Of a stretch of 64,000 nucleotides of DNA, positions 9,469-18,245 are shown one piece after another. This DNA comes from Vibrio tritonius (lineage in GTDB: Bacteria > Pseudomonadota > Gammaproteobacteria > Enterobacterales > Vibrionaceae), in the NCBI RefSeq assembly GCF_001547935.1, contig NZ_AP014636.1, positions 434,001 through 498,000 of the forward strand, given 5' to 3'. The position numbers and the translations under genes are program-made. The notes under the pieces were generated by a model, which made no database searches, was not told the DNA's origin, and worked only from the letters and a program-made list of their open reading frames with translations. Within the stretch, counting starts at the first letter, position 1. The number at the start of each line of letters is the position of its first letter.

Positions 9469-10299
9469 ATGAATCCTTATCATTTATCTGTTGAAGAGTT
9501 AAAACGCAAAGCGACTAGTATTCGTAAACGTATTGTGGTTCTCAACTCAGAAAGTCCCGCTGGTGGTCACACTGGTGCAGATCTATCGCAAGTTGAAATT
9601 GTAACAGCGCTCTATTTTCGCATCTTGAATTGTGGCCCAGATCGACTTAACGACCCTGAACGCGATATCTATATCCAATCGAAAGGTCACGCTGCTGGTG
9701 GCTATTACTGCTGTTTGGCTGAGGCAGGCTATATTCCAACGGATTGGTTGCCTACTTATCAGCATCCTGATTCCAAGCTTCCTGGGCATCCGGTAAAACA
9801 GAAAACCCCAGGTGTTGAACTGAATACTGGAGCGCTAGGGCATGGTTTGCCTGTAGCGGTTGGCTTGGCTATTGCGGCCAAAAAGAGCGGTAGCCAGCGC
9901 AAAATCTATGTATTGACTGGTGATGGTGAATTAGCCGAAGGAAGTAACTGGGAAGCCGCATTAGTTGCTGCTCATTACAAGCTGGATAACTTAATTATCA
10001 TCAATGATAAGAATAAGTTACAGCTCGCAGGCTTTACCAAAGACATCATGAATACCGACCCGCTCGATCAAAAGTGGCAAGCTTTTGGCCTCGATGTCAC
10101 TCAGTGTGAAGGTAATGATATGGCATCAGTTGTGAGTGCTTTGGAAGGTCTTGTTGATGCAGGTAAACCACATGTCGTGATCGCCAACACAATTAAAGGG
10201 GCTGGCATATCGTTTATCGAAGGAAGACCCGAATGGCATCACAGAGTACCAAAAGGAGAAGAAGTAACATCAGCACTTGAGGAATTAGACAATGAATAA
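9469..10299 (+). CDS. Transketolase subunit A (N-terminal, thiamine-diphosphate-binding half); candidate apulose-4-phosphate transketolase
   Basis: A 276-residue protein equal to the N-terminal half of transketolase. It carries the substrate/TPP loop residues in SKGHAAGGYY (72-80) and GALGHGLPVAVG, and the TPP-magnesium motif GDGELAEGSNWEAALVA with the closing IINDKN (151-182). The ATG at 9469 has AAGGAG in front; the open frame extends to 9370 but that part has no ribosome binding site. It overlaps the B-subunit gene by 8 bases. Split transketolases paired with an FGGY kinase and a fucose-type isomerase are known from D-apiose catabolism, where apulose-4-phosphate is the ketol donor; that assignment is inference, the transketolase call is firm. 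Confidence 0.92.
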   Translation: MNPYHLSVEELKRKATSIRKRIVVLNSESPAGGHTGADLSQVEIVTALYFRILNCGPDRLNDPERDIYIQSKGHAAGGYYCCLAEAGYIPTDWLPTYQHPDSKLPGHPVKQKTPGVELNTGALGHGLPVAVGLAIAAKKSGSQRKIYVLTGDGELAEGSNWEAALVAAHYKLDNLIIINDKNKLQLAGFTKDIMNTDPLDQKWQAFGLDVTQCEGNDMASVVSALEGLVDAGKPHVVIANTIKGAGISFIEGRPEWHHRVPKGEEVTSALEELDNE

Positions 10300-11236
10300 C
10301 ACAGAACATTTTGCAAACATTATGGTTGAGCGTTTCATTGCTGCAGTCAATCGTGGTATCGATTTAGTCCCAGTGGTTGCTGACTCAACATCTACCGCTA
10401 AGATTGCTCCTTTTATCAAAGAGTTTCCTGACAGATTAGTTAATGTGGGCATTGCTGAACAAGCTATGGTTGGCACGGCTGCTGGGTTGGCTCTTGGTGG
10501 TAAAGTTGCGGTGACTTGTAATGCCGCTCCTTTTCTTATTTCCCGCTCCAATGAGCAAGTAAAAGTCGATGTCTGTTACAACAACACAAATGTGAAGCTG
10601 TTTGGACTTAATTCTGGAGCAAGTTATGGGCCTTTGGGCAGCACTCACCACAGTATTGATGATATTAGTGTGATGCGCGGTTTTGGTCACATCGAAATCT
10701 ATGCCCCAGCAACCCCTTGTCAATGTCGTCAAATCATCGATTATGCGCTCGAAAAACAAGGACCTGTTTATATCCGATTAGACGGCAAAGAGTTACCTGA
10801 ACTTCTAAACGAAGATTATCACTTTGAACCGGGCAAGATTGACCTTGTTGCATCAGGCAACGATATCGCCATTGTCGGTTTGGGATCCGCTTTGTACGAA
10901 GCAGTGGAAGCGGCCAATCGTCTGACCTTACAGGGCATTTCAGCGAAAGTGCTTTCTGTTCCCTCTATTCGTCCCTGCAATACGCAACAGTTGGCGAACG
11001 AGCTGGCTCAAGTGAAATCGGTTATCACCGTGGAAGAGCATAATGTGAATGGTGGTCTTGGTGATTTGGTCTCAGAAGTCATTGCAGAACAAGGTCTTGC
11101 TGTGCGTTTAAAACGATTAGGTATTCCTGATGGGGAATATGCGCTTGCTGGAGACCGAAAGTCTTTGCGTGCTGCTCATGGGTTTGATGCAAAAGGTATT
11201 GAGGCGCAAGCCATCACTATGATAAGGGGGCATTAG
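10292..11236 (+). CDS. Transketolase subunit B (C-terminal, pyrimidine-binding half); candidate apulose-4-phosphate transketolase
   Basis: A 314-residue protein equal to the central and C-terminal transketolase domains. The catalytic glutamate lies in VNVGIAEQAMVG (Glu56), the Pyr-domain aromatic pocket follows around residues 75-110 (VTCNAAPFL, GASYGPLGSTHHSIDD), and the C-domain has VITVEEHNVNGGLGDLVSEV. It begins inside the A-subunit gene (8-base overlap), so the two chains are made together and form the active alpha2beta2-type enzyme. The kinase gene starts one base after its stop codon. Confidence 0.92.
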   Translation: MNNTEHFANIMVERFIAAVNRGIDLVPVVADSTSTAKIAPFIKEFPDRLVNVGIAEQAMVGTAAGLALGGKVAVTCNAAPFLISRSNEQVKVDVCYNNTNVKLFGLNSGASYGPLGSTHHSIDDISVMRGFGHIEIYAPATPCQCRQIIDYALEKQGPVYIRLDGKELPELLNEDYHFEPGKIDLVASGNDIAIVGLGSALYEAVEAANRLTLQGISAKVLSVPSIRPCNTQQLANELAQVKSVITVEEHNVNGGLGDLVSEVIAEQGLAVRLKRLGIPDGEYALAGDRKSLRAAHGFDAKGIEAQAITMIRGH

Positions 11237-11237
11237 T

Positions 11238-12737
11238 ATGAAACAGCCCTTTATTCTAGCCATAGATGAAGGCACGACTAATGCGAAAGCCATTGCTGTT
11301 TCTAACCAAGGACAGGTATTGGCCAAAGGCAGTGTCTCTTTATCTATTCACTACCCAGAACCTGGATGGGTTGAACAAGATCCTGAGGAGATCTGGTCTG
11401 CTACGCTTGAGGCGATGGATCACTGTTTAGCAACATTGGATCGTCAGTTACTTCAAGGGGTTGCCATCAGCAATCAACGGGAATCGGTGCTGGCATGGGA
11501 TAGAACTACAGGGCGAGCACTCTCTCCATTGATCAGTTGGCAATGCCGTCGCTCTGAAGCGATTTGCCAGCAAATTGCGCAAAAATCATTGGCGGCTGAA
11601 ATACAAAGTCGCACCGGTGCGGTGATAGATCCTCTCTATCCCGCTTCCAAAATTAAGTGGTTATTGGCACATATCGATAATGGTCTTGAACGCGCTTCTT
11701 TGGGTGAAATTTGCGTTGGCACTGTGGATAGCTGGCTTGTCTGGAAACTCACCGGCGGCAAACAATTTGTGACAGATCATTCCAATGCTTCACGCTATCA
11801 ACTGTTCAATATTAATGAGTTTCGCTGGGACCCGTTATTGCTGGATTTGTATGAAATCCCACAACAGTGTTTACCTCAAGTGCTGCCATCCAGTGATATT
11901 CGAGGTGTGACGATTGACCTGAAAAGAGTGGCGGCTGGAGTGCCGATTGTGGCTCAAGTTGGCGATTCTCATGCCGCACTGTTTGGGCAAGGGGGATTTG
12001 AATCTGGCGTGGTCAAGGCGACTTATGGCACAGGAAGTTCGTTGATGGTACGTGTTGAGCGTCGCCCCTTGCAAGATTTTGGGGTTTGCTCAACGGTTGC
12101 TTGGCACGATGGAAAGCCACGGCTTGCTCTAGAGGGAAATATCACTCATACAGGAGCGGCGCTGAAATTTGTCGCCAACCTGTTGGGAGTTAAAGATATT
12201 GAAACTCTAAGCCAGATGGCTTGGTCGGTAAACGATACGCAAGGTGTCTACTTCGTTCCTGCGCTAGCGGGATTGGGGGCGCCACACTGGGACCCAAATG
12301 CTCGTGGTCTTATTTGTGGTTTAACCGATGCAGCAACGCCTGCGCATATCGCCCGTGCTGCTTTTGAATCTGTCGCTTACCAAATTGCTGACTTATTGTT
12401 CGCGATGGAAAATGCGAGCGGTATGACACTGACGGCAATTTCAGTCGATGGTGGACCAACACGTAATCGTGATCTTATGCAGTTTCAAGCCGATGTATTA
12501 CAGAAAAAAATTGTAAAACGCGATGTCGCTGAAGTGTCGGCGCTCGGTGCAGCGTTTCTTGGTGGTCGCGCATTAGGTTGGTGGCAAGACAATCAGAGCA
12601 TATTGGCATTATTGCCGGCCTGCGAAGAAATTTTACCTACAGAACAAAGTGAAACAATAAAAACAACATATCAACACTGGAAACAAGCCATTCAAAGAGC
12701 CCGTTTCCAACCCTACAATGTCGAGGAAATACAATAA
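11238..12737 (+). CDS. FGGY-family carbohydrate kinase; candidate D-apulose kinase
   Basis: A 499-residue sugar kinase. The N-terminal phosphate loop DEGTTNAKAIAV (residues 10-21), QQCLPQVLPSS, GDSHAALFGQGG and the C-terminal adenosine loop SVDGGPTRNRDLMQFQADVL (key residues DGG) with SALGAAFLGG place it in the FGGY family, near glycerol/xylulose-type members. It is located between the split transketolase and the isomerase, the order expected for isomerase, kinase, transketolase. The product would be a ketose phosphate used by the transketolase. The last base of its stop codon is the first base of the isomerase start (TAATG). Confidence 0.9.
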   Translation: MKQPFILAIDEGTTNAKAIAVSNQGQVLAKGSVSLSIHYPEPGWVEQDPEEIWSATLEAMDHCLATLDRQLLQGVAISNQRESVLAWDRTTGRALSPLISWQCRRSEAICQQIAQKSLAAEIQSRTGAVIDPLYPASKIKWLLAHIDNGLERASLGEICVGTVDSWLVWKLTGGKQFVTDHSNASRYQLFNINEFRWDPLLLDLYEIPQQCLPQVLPSSDIRGVTIDLKRVAAGVPIVAQVGDSHAALFGQGGFESGVVKATYGTGSSLMVRVERRPLQDFGVCSTVAWHDGKPRLALEGNITHTGAALKFVANLLGVKDIETLSQMAWSVNDTQGVYFVPALAGLGAPHWDPNARGLICGLTDAATPAHIARAAFESVAYQIADLLFAMENASGMTLTAISVDGGPTRNRDLMQFQADVLQKKIVKRDVAEVSALGAAFLGGRALGWWQDNQSILALLPACEEILPTEQSETIKTTYQHWKQAIQRARFQPYNVEEIQ

Positions 12738-14155
12738 TGAAACCTACAACAGAACAGACAACTCTAGCGGTCCTCTTTGGTAATCGAAATTTCTTTCCTA
12801 GCTATCTGTTGGACGAAGCTAGGCAAGCTGTCCAAAATCTTTTGGAACGCTTGGGAATTCGCTCAATTATGCTAAGCAGTACACAAACACCTTACGGTGG
12901 TGTCCAAACTTATCAAGATGCAAAAGTCGCTGCTGAACTGCTCAAATCACATCGAGATGAAATCGATGGGATCATTGTAGTACTGCCTAACTTTGGTGAT
13001 GAGAAAGCCGTTGCCGACTCCATTCGACTCTCAGGTCTCTCTGTCCCTGTATTGATCCAAGCAGAAGCGGACTCTTTAGATAAAATGGGCCTAGAAACTC
13101 GCCGTGACAGTTTTTGTGGCAAAATTTCTCTGTGCAATAACTTACGTCAATACGGCATTCCTTTTTCTCTGACCAAACACCATGTTTGCCAAGTCAAAGG
13201 CGACGTGTTCGCTAATGATGTGATGAAATTTGAAAGTGTTTGTCGTGTTGTCAACAGTATTAAAGGCTGCCGTGTAGGCGCGATTGGTGCTCGTCCAGCG
13301 AGCTTTAATACGGTGCGCTATAGTGAAAAATTGTTGGAAAGGATGGGCGTTACAGTAGAAACCATCGACTTATCAGAAATTTTGAGTTCAGTTGAACGGC
13401 TAAAAGATGAAGATATCCGTATTAGCGAAAAACTGGCACTACTGAAAGATAACGCTAGTACTGATGGGATTCCTACTGAGAAGTTAGTTACCATGGCGAA
13501 ACTGTTTGTTGTGATCAGTCAATGGATTACTGAGAACGACATTCAAACCACGGCTTTCCAATGTTGGACATCTTTACAGCAGTCACTGGGTGTCAACGTC
13601 TGCTCAATCATGAGTGTCATGTCGGGGCAATTAGTGCCAAGTGCTTGTGAAGTTGATGTGATGGGGGCTTTATCGATGTACGCGCTCTCAATGGCATCAC
13701 AAAAACCAGCATCCATCGCCGACTGGAATAACAACTTTGGGGATGATGGTGATAAATGTGTTCTATTCCATTGCGGTAACTTCGCGACTAGTGAACTGAT
13801 TGATCCTTTTATGAGTACAGCCGACATCATTGGTACTACCGTTGGTTGTGAAAATACCTGTGGTGCAATCAATGGGCGCATGAAAGCTGGTCCATTGAGT
13901 TATTTTCGAATATCTACCGATGAGTTTACGGGTGAAGTCAAAGCGTATGTCGGAGAAGGTAAATTTGTCGATGATGAACTAAACACCGTTGGTTGCCGCG
14001 CAGTCGTTGAGGTGAAACAACTCGAGTCGTTACTGAGCTATATCTGCAAAAACGGTTTTGAACATCATGTGGCGATGAACCATTCCAATTGCGCGGAAGC
14101 GTTATATGAAGCTTGTACGACCTATTTGGGCGTGCAGTGTTACCGTCACTCTTAG
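12737..14155 (+). CDS. L-fucose/L-arabinose isomerase-family protein; candidate D-apiose isomerase
   Basis: A 472-residue protein of the fucose/arabinose isomerase fold. Visible marks are the N-terminal sugar-binding Rossmann part (VLFGNRNFFPSYLLDEARQ), GCRVGAIGARPASFNTVRYSEKLLERMG at about residue 180 (key residues GARP), the metal-site segment with CEVDVMGALSMYALSM at about 310, and HCGNFA and the final MNHSNCAEALYEAC. It is the last gene of the operon. Fucose isomerases proper are about 590 residues, so this belongs to the shorter branch. With the kinase and transketolase it would supply the ketose; the D-apiose assignment is inference. Confidence 0.85.
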   Translation: MKPTTEQTTLAVLFGNRNFFPSYLLDEARQAVQNLLERLGIRSIMLSSTQTPYGGVQTYQDAKVAAELLKSHRDEIDGIIVVLPNFGDEKAVADSIRLSGLSVPVLIQAEADSLDKMGLETRRDSFCGKISLCNNLRQYGIPFSLTKHHVCQVKGDVFANDVMKFESVCRVVNSIKGCRVGAIGARPASFNTVRYSEKLLERMGVTVETIDLSEILSSVERLKDEDIRISEKLALLKDNASTDGIPTEKLVTMAKLFVVISQWITENDIQTTAFQCWTSLQQSLGVNVCSIMSVMSGQLVPSACEVDVMGALSMYALSMASQKPASIADWNNNFGDDGDKCVLFHCGNFATSELIDPFMSTADIIGTTVGCENTCGAINGRMKAGPLSYFRISTDEFTGEVKAYVGEGKFVDDELNTVGCRAVVEVKQLESLLSYICKNGFEHHVAMNHSNCAEALYEACTTYLGVQCYRHS

Positions 14156-14180
14156 TATCGTTTGCTTATTGTTACTAATA

Positions 14181-14225
14181 AAACACCATTCTGGTCAGGG
14201 GGCTGGTCGGAATGGTGTTTTTGTT
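14181..14225. terminator. Strong bidirectional terminator between the sugar operon and the convergent LysR gene
   Basis: AAACACCATTC (14181-14191) pairs perfectly with GAATGGTGTTT (14210-14220), followed on the plus strand by TTGTT and preceded by TAATAA/AAA that would give a T-run on the minus strand. Confidence 0.85.
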
Positions 14226-14227
14226 GA

Positions 14228-15121
14228 TTATGCCACCAACTGCTCCATCAAATACTGCACAAACACTTGTACGCTTTCTGGATGTTGGCGGCCGGCCATC
14301 ACTTGCAGCTGCAGGCTGCGTTGCACAAAGGTGGATTCAGTCATTGGGCGCAAAATAAGGCCATCTTTAGGGGCTTGGCGCTGGATGGATTGAGCGCCGA
14401 ACAGTGCGACGGCTTGCGGCGTATCTTTGGTGAACGTGTAGATTGCGCCCATGGCATTACTGGTGAGGGCGGGGTAGACCTTAATTCCGGCTAAGTGGCA
14501 GGTAATTTCAAACAAATAGTTCAGCGTGGTGCCTGATTCCGACAATGCCAGTGGGTAAGCAGCGATATCCGATACGGTTAATTTCTCTTTGTTTGCCAAT
14601 GGATGGTCCTGACTGAGCAGCGCAAATACGGGGGAAGGGACTTGCAGTGCCACTTGCACACCTTGCTCAGGTTGCAGGCTGAACGTTAGGGCGGCATCGA
14701 CAACACCTTCTTTGACTAACTGAGTGGCCTTTGCAGAATCCACGACTTGCAGAGAAAACAGGGTTTGCGGATGGGTTTGGCGAAACTGAGTAATAATATG
14801 CGGCAGAAAGTCCCAAGCCATCCCTTCCGGGCAAGCCAGTGAGATCGATTGCTGCTGGCGATTGGTGACCCCTTGCATTTCGGTAATCACATTAGTCAGT
14901 TCTACATCGTTACGTAATGCGTAGGTATAAAGCAGCTCACCCGCAGGGGTTAGGGTCATACCACGGGCTTTGCGTTCAAAGAGAGTTAATTGCAACTGCT
15001 CTTCTAATTGACTGATTTGGCGACTGACGGCAGATACGGCAATATGCAGCTCTTCAGACGCAGCGGAAAGCGAGCCGGTTTTCGCTACCGAGTGAAAATA
15101 CTTAAGATTGATGTCGTGCAT
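14228..15121 (-). CDS. LysR-family transcriptional regulator
   Basis: A 297-residue LysR-type regulator. The N-terminal winged helix-turn-helix (residues 1-60) reads INLKYFHSVAKTGSLSAASEELHIAVSAVSRQISQLEEQL in family order, followed by LFERKARGMTLTPAGE and a periplasmic-binding-protein-like effector domain. It is divergent from the M20 peptidase gene, with 125 bases between; in LysR systems the divergent gene is usually the target. The inverted repeat at 15140-15158 lies in that gap. The effector is unknown. Confidence 0.9.
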   Translation of the reverse strand: MHDINLKYFHSVAKTGSLSAASEELHIAVSAVSRQISQLEEQLQLTLFERKARGMTLTPAGELLYTYALRNDVELTNVITEMQGVTNRQQQSISLACPEGMAWDFLPHIITQFRQTHPQTLFSLQVVDSAKATQLVKEGVVDAALTFSLQPEQGVQVALQVPSPVFALLSQDHPLANKEKLTVSDIAAYPLALSESGTTLNYLFEITCHLAGIKVYPALTSNAMGAIYTFTKDTPQAVALFGAQSIQRQAPKDGLILRPMTESTFVQRSLQLQVMAGRQHPESVQVFVQYLMEQLVA

Positions 15122-15139
15122 TGTTTAGCTTTCTATTTA

Positions 15140-15158
15140 AGGCAAAACTTAGTTGCCT
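15140..15158. promoter_or_regulatory. Inverted repeat in the LysR/peptidase divergent gap
   Basis: AGGCAA (15140-15145) and TTGCCT (15153-15158) form a dyad with a 7-base A+T-rich centre, close to the T-N11-A layout bound by LysR proteins and placed where the regulator could act on both genes. Confidence 0.4.
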
Positions 15159-15246
15159 ATTTAATAATTGTTGCAAACCTAAGCTCATCATAAGCTAAAC
15201 CCTGTAACTAAATCGAGCCTTTGCGAGAGAAAAATAGGGAGATTAG

Positions 15247-16647
15247 ATGAGTGAGTCACAAGCCTTTGGGCGTTCACATGCCATTACGTTGGCAACTCAG
15301 ACCATGGAAAATGGGGAATTTATTCAAACATTAACCCGCCGGGTTGCGTTAATGACCGAGAGTCAAAATCCAGAGGCAACTGAGCATTTGTCCGCTTATC
15401 TTAGCGAAGAGATGACGCCATATTTGGCAGCGCTTGGTTTTCGCTGCGAGCAATTTGACAATCCCGTTGCTGGTAAGCCGCCACTGTTGGTCGCACAACG
15501 TATCGAAAGCTCTGATCTACCGACGTTATTGCTGTATGGGCATGGCGATGTGACCAACGGCCAAGAAGAGCTTTGGCAAGCGGGCACCCATCCTTGGCAG
15601 CTTAGCCAAATTGACGACAAAATTTTTGGTCGCGGCACAGCCGATAACAAAGGTCAGCACACGGTTAACTTTATCGCGTTAGAAGCCGCGCTTAAAGCGC
15701 GCGAAGGTCAGCTAGGCTATAACGTAAAAATCTTGTTTGAGATGAGCGAAGAGGTTGGTTCTACTGGCCTGGAAGCCTTCTGCCGTGAACACGCTCAAGA
15801 ACTCGAATCGGATCTGTTTCTGGCATCTGATGGTCCGCGCCTTAATGCGCAAAGTCCAACCATCTTCTTGGGTTCTCGTGGGGTGTGTCAGTTCCGTTTG
15901 CGTTGTGAAACCGGCAATGGTGCAAGGCACTCTGGTAACTGGGGCGGCGTGATGACCAACCCGGCGATTCGTTTGCAGCATGCTCTGGCGACCTTAGTAT
16001 CGGCTAATGGTAAGTTATTGGCTGAGTGTTTAAAAGCGCCCGCGCCGCAAGGTTTAACCGCCGAGATGATGCGAGAGCTGCCCGTTGGCGGCAATGCTGG
16101 CGACCCTGAACTCAATCCGAATTGGGGCGAGGCGCATCTCTCTGTGGGTGAACGTTTGTTTGGCTCTAACACCCTTGAAGTGATTGCCCTTGGTGCGGGG
16201 AATATCACCAAACCGATTGGCGCTATTCCCAATTCTGCCGAGGCAGTGTGTCACTTACGCCTTGTGCCAGGTACGGATCTAGATAACTTGGTGAGTAACC
16301 TGCTGGAGCATTTTGCGGCGCACGATTTTCTTGATATCGAAGTGATCTATGAAGGGGGATACAACGCAACTCGCCTTGATCCGACCCATCCATGGGTGGA
16401 TTTTGTCAAAACATCGATGGAGCACTCGCTCAATCAACCGATTACCGTATTGCCAAACTTAGGTGGCACGATTCCTAATCACTGTTTTGCCGATGTATTA
16501 GGTTTGCCAACCGTATGGATGCCTCATTCGTACCCATCTTGTCAGCAGCATGCTCCAGATGAACACTTGCTGGCGAGTGTTGCCAAACAAGGCTTAGCCG
16601 CCGCAGCGGGTTTGTTTTGGGATTTAGGGGAACATTTTCCGCGCTAA
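15247..16647 (+). CDS. M20-family metallopeptidase/deacylase
   Basis: A 466-residue zinc hydrolase of the M20 dipeptidase/carboxypeptidase family. The metal and catalytic residues are all present: His99 and Asp101 in YGHGDV, Asp133 in GTADNKGQ, the catalytic and metal Glu168/Glu169 in EMSEEVGS, and a C-terminal HAPDEH. A lid domain lies between, with GARHSGNWGG. Members cleave dipeptides or N-acyl amino acids; the precise substrate cannot be told. AGGGAG before the ATG supports the start. Divergent from the LysR gene and facing the MHS transporter gene, which may import the substrate. Confidence 0.9.
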   Translation: MSESQAFGRSHAITLATQTMENGEFIQTLTRRVALMTESQNPEATEHLSAYLSEEMTPYLAALGFRCEQFDNPVAGKPPLLVAQRIESSDLPTLLLYGHGDVTNGQEELWQAGTHPWQLSQIDDKIFGRGTADNKGQHTVNFIALEAALKAREGQLGYNVKILFEMSEEVGSTGLEAFCREHAQELESDLFLASDGPRLNAQSPTIFLGSRGVCQFRLRCETGNGARHSGNWGGVMTNPAIRLQHALATLVSANGKLLAECLKAPAPQGLTAEMMRELPVGGNAGDPELNPNWGEAHLSVGERLFGSNTLEVIALGAGNITKPIGAIPNSAEAVCHLRLVPGTDLDNLVSNLLEHFAAHDFLDIEVIYEGGYNATRLDPTHPWVDFVKTSMEHSLNQPITVLPNLGGTIPNHCFADVLGLPTVWMPHSYPSCQQHAPDEHLLASVAKQGLAAAAGLFWDLGEHFPR

Positions 16648-16685
16648 CACTGCGTTTCTTATCAACCCATTGACATGAACAGTTA

Positions 16686-16708
16686 AAGAGCACTTTGGTG
16701 CTCTTTTT
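16686..16708 (+). terminator. Terminator of the M20 peptidase gene
   Basis: AAGAGCAC (16686-16693), loop TTTG, GTGCTCTT (16698-16705), then TTT. Confidence 0.8.
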
Positions 16709-16724
16709 GCGTTTGTGAGCAGAA

Positions 16725-16750
16725 ATAAAAAAGGCTACCGAAGTAGCCTT
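16725..16750 (-). terminator. Terminator of the leftward MHS transporter gene
   Basis: AAGGCTAC (16731-16738) pairs with GTAGCCTT (16743-16750). On the minus strand the hairpin is followed by a run of T (AAAAAA at 16727-16732 on the plus strand). Confidence 0.8.
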
Positions 16751-16773
16751 ATCTGATAACCGTTGGGGATGGT

Positions 16774-18072
16774 TTAGCGAATCTTAAAGTGCTTACGAAT
16801 TGCAATCATCGAAACTAGGCTCACACAACAAGAGAAGATGAGGTAGTAACTTGGTGCCATTAAATCGCCCGTTGCACTGATAGACCAAACCAGTAGCGCC
16901 GGAGTGAAGCTACCAAATACCGTGGTGGCGATGTTGTAACTGAGCGCCATGCCGGTGGCGCGAACTTCGGTTGGGAAGAGTTCCGACATCAATGCCGGTA
17001 AGCCACCAAAGTACATCGCTTTTAGAATACTCAGCCAGAACAATACTGCAGCGAGCATCAGCAGCGTCGCATTGTGCGAGAGCAAGACAAACGCCGGGTA
17101 GACTGAACACAAGAACAAGCCACCGGCACTCATCATGAGGCGAGTTCGGCCAATTTTATCTGATAAGTTACCAATAAACGGTGTCAGTACCGTCAACACG
17201 GCGTAGCTAATAAGCGTGCCACCGTAACCAATCGAGCCGCTTAAGCCAAGAAACTTGGTCGCATAGGTTGGCATAAAGATGATTGAATAGGTCACTGAGG
17301 TAGAAAGCACCATGGCGCCAATGTTGTAGAAGATGCCTCGTTTGTGGTTTGCAAACAGTTCCACTAAGGGTACTTTGGTCTCTTTTTTCTCAGCAAATTC
17401 CTCGGGTTCTTCAATATGTCGGCGGATGTACAAACCGATTGGACCGATTAACAAGCCAAAAATAAACGGCACGCGCCAGCCCCAGTCGGAAAGCTGTTCA
17501 GGCGTTAACGTTGCACTGAGTACCAAGCCAAATCCTGCCCCCAGTAAGCCGCTAATACCTTGACTCGCAAACATAAAGCTAGAGATAAACCCTTTGCGAT
17601 CTGGATATTGTTCTACCAACATAGCGGTCGCGCTGCCAAATTCGCCGCCAGCAGAGAAGCCTTGCAGTAAACGAGCAAGCAAAATACCAATGGGAGCCAG
17701 TAGCCCTATTGTTTCGTAAGTTGGCATGATAGCGATAAGTAGTGTTCCGGCCATCATCAACCAGATGGTCAGTAGCATGGCAGATTTTCGACCGGCTTTA
17801 TCCGCATAGCTACCAATAACCACTGCGCCGAGTGGTCGAATTAGATAGGATAAGGCAAACGTGACCAGTGTCATCAATAATGACAACGTCTCGCTATCCG
17901 TTGGGAAAAAGAGTGTTGAAATGGTACGTGCAAAAAAGGCGTAAGCGATTAAGTCAAACCACTCCAGCGCGTTACCGATGGAAGAGGCTACGATCAATTT
18001 GTACAGTTTCTTGTCGCTCGGTTTACTTACCGCAAGCGACTCACTGCTTTGTGCCGCATAACTGTTATTCAT
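16774..18072 (-). CDS. MFS transporter, metabolite:H+ symporter (MHS/ProP-like) family
   Basis: A 432-residue inner-membrane transporter with twelve hydrophobic segments. The N-terminal GNALEWFDLIAYAFFA, the loop SYADKAGRKSAMLL, and FSAGGEFGSATAMLVEQYPDRKGF in the fourth-fifth helices are characteristic of MHS members such as ProP, ShiA and KgtP. The start at 18072 has AGGGAA in front; an in-frame start at 18141 has none. It converges on the M20 peptidase, so uptake of an organic acid, betaine or acylated amino acid is possible, but the substrate is not evident. Confidence 0.9.
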   Translation of the reverse strand: MNNSYAAQSSESLAVSKPSDKKLYKLIVASSIGNALEWFDLIAYAFFARTISTLFFPTDSETLSLLMTLVTFALSYLIRPLGAVVIGSYADKAGRKSAMLLTIWLMMAGTLLIAIMPTYETIGLLAPIGILLARLLQGFSAGGEFGSATAMLVEQYPDRKGFISSFMFASQGISGLLGAGFGLVLSATLTPEQLSDWGWRVPFIFGLLIGPIGLYIRRHIEEPEEFAEKKETKVPLVELFANHKRGIFYNIGAMVLSTSVTYSIIFMPTYATKFLGLSGSIGYGGTLISYAVLTVLTPFIGNLSDKIGRTRLMMSAGGLFLCSVYPAFVLLSHNATLLMLAAVLFWLSILKAMYFGGLPALMSELFPTEVRATGMALSYNIATTVFGSFTPALLVWSISATGDLMAPSYYLIFSCCVSLVSMIAIRKHFKIR

Positions 18073-18245
18073 ACTGATTCCCTGTAAATAATACGTTCCT
18101 GTATTTATCTCGATACTAGGGAGTCGATCACAATTAAACAATTATCCATTTCTTAATCCTGCTTTGCCTTTTTTAGAAAGACGAATCGCTAGATAGGTAT
18201 CTAAGTGCAAGCTATTCAATGAACGACGAGCACTTAGTGGCGCAA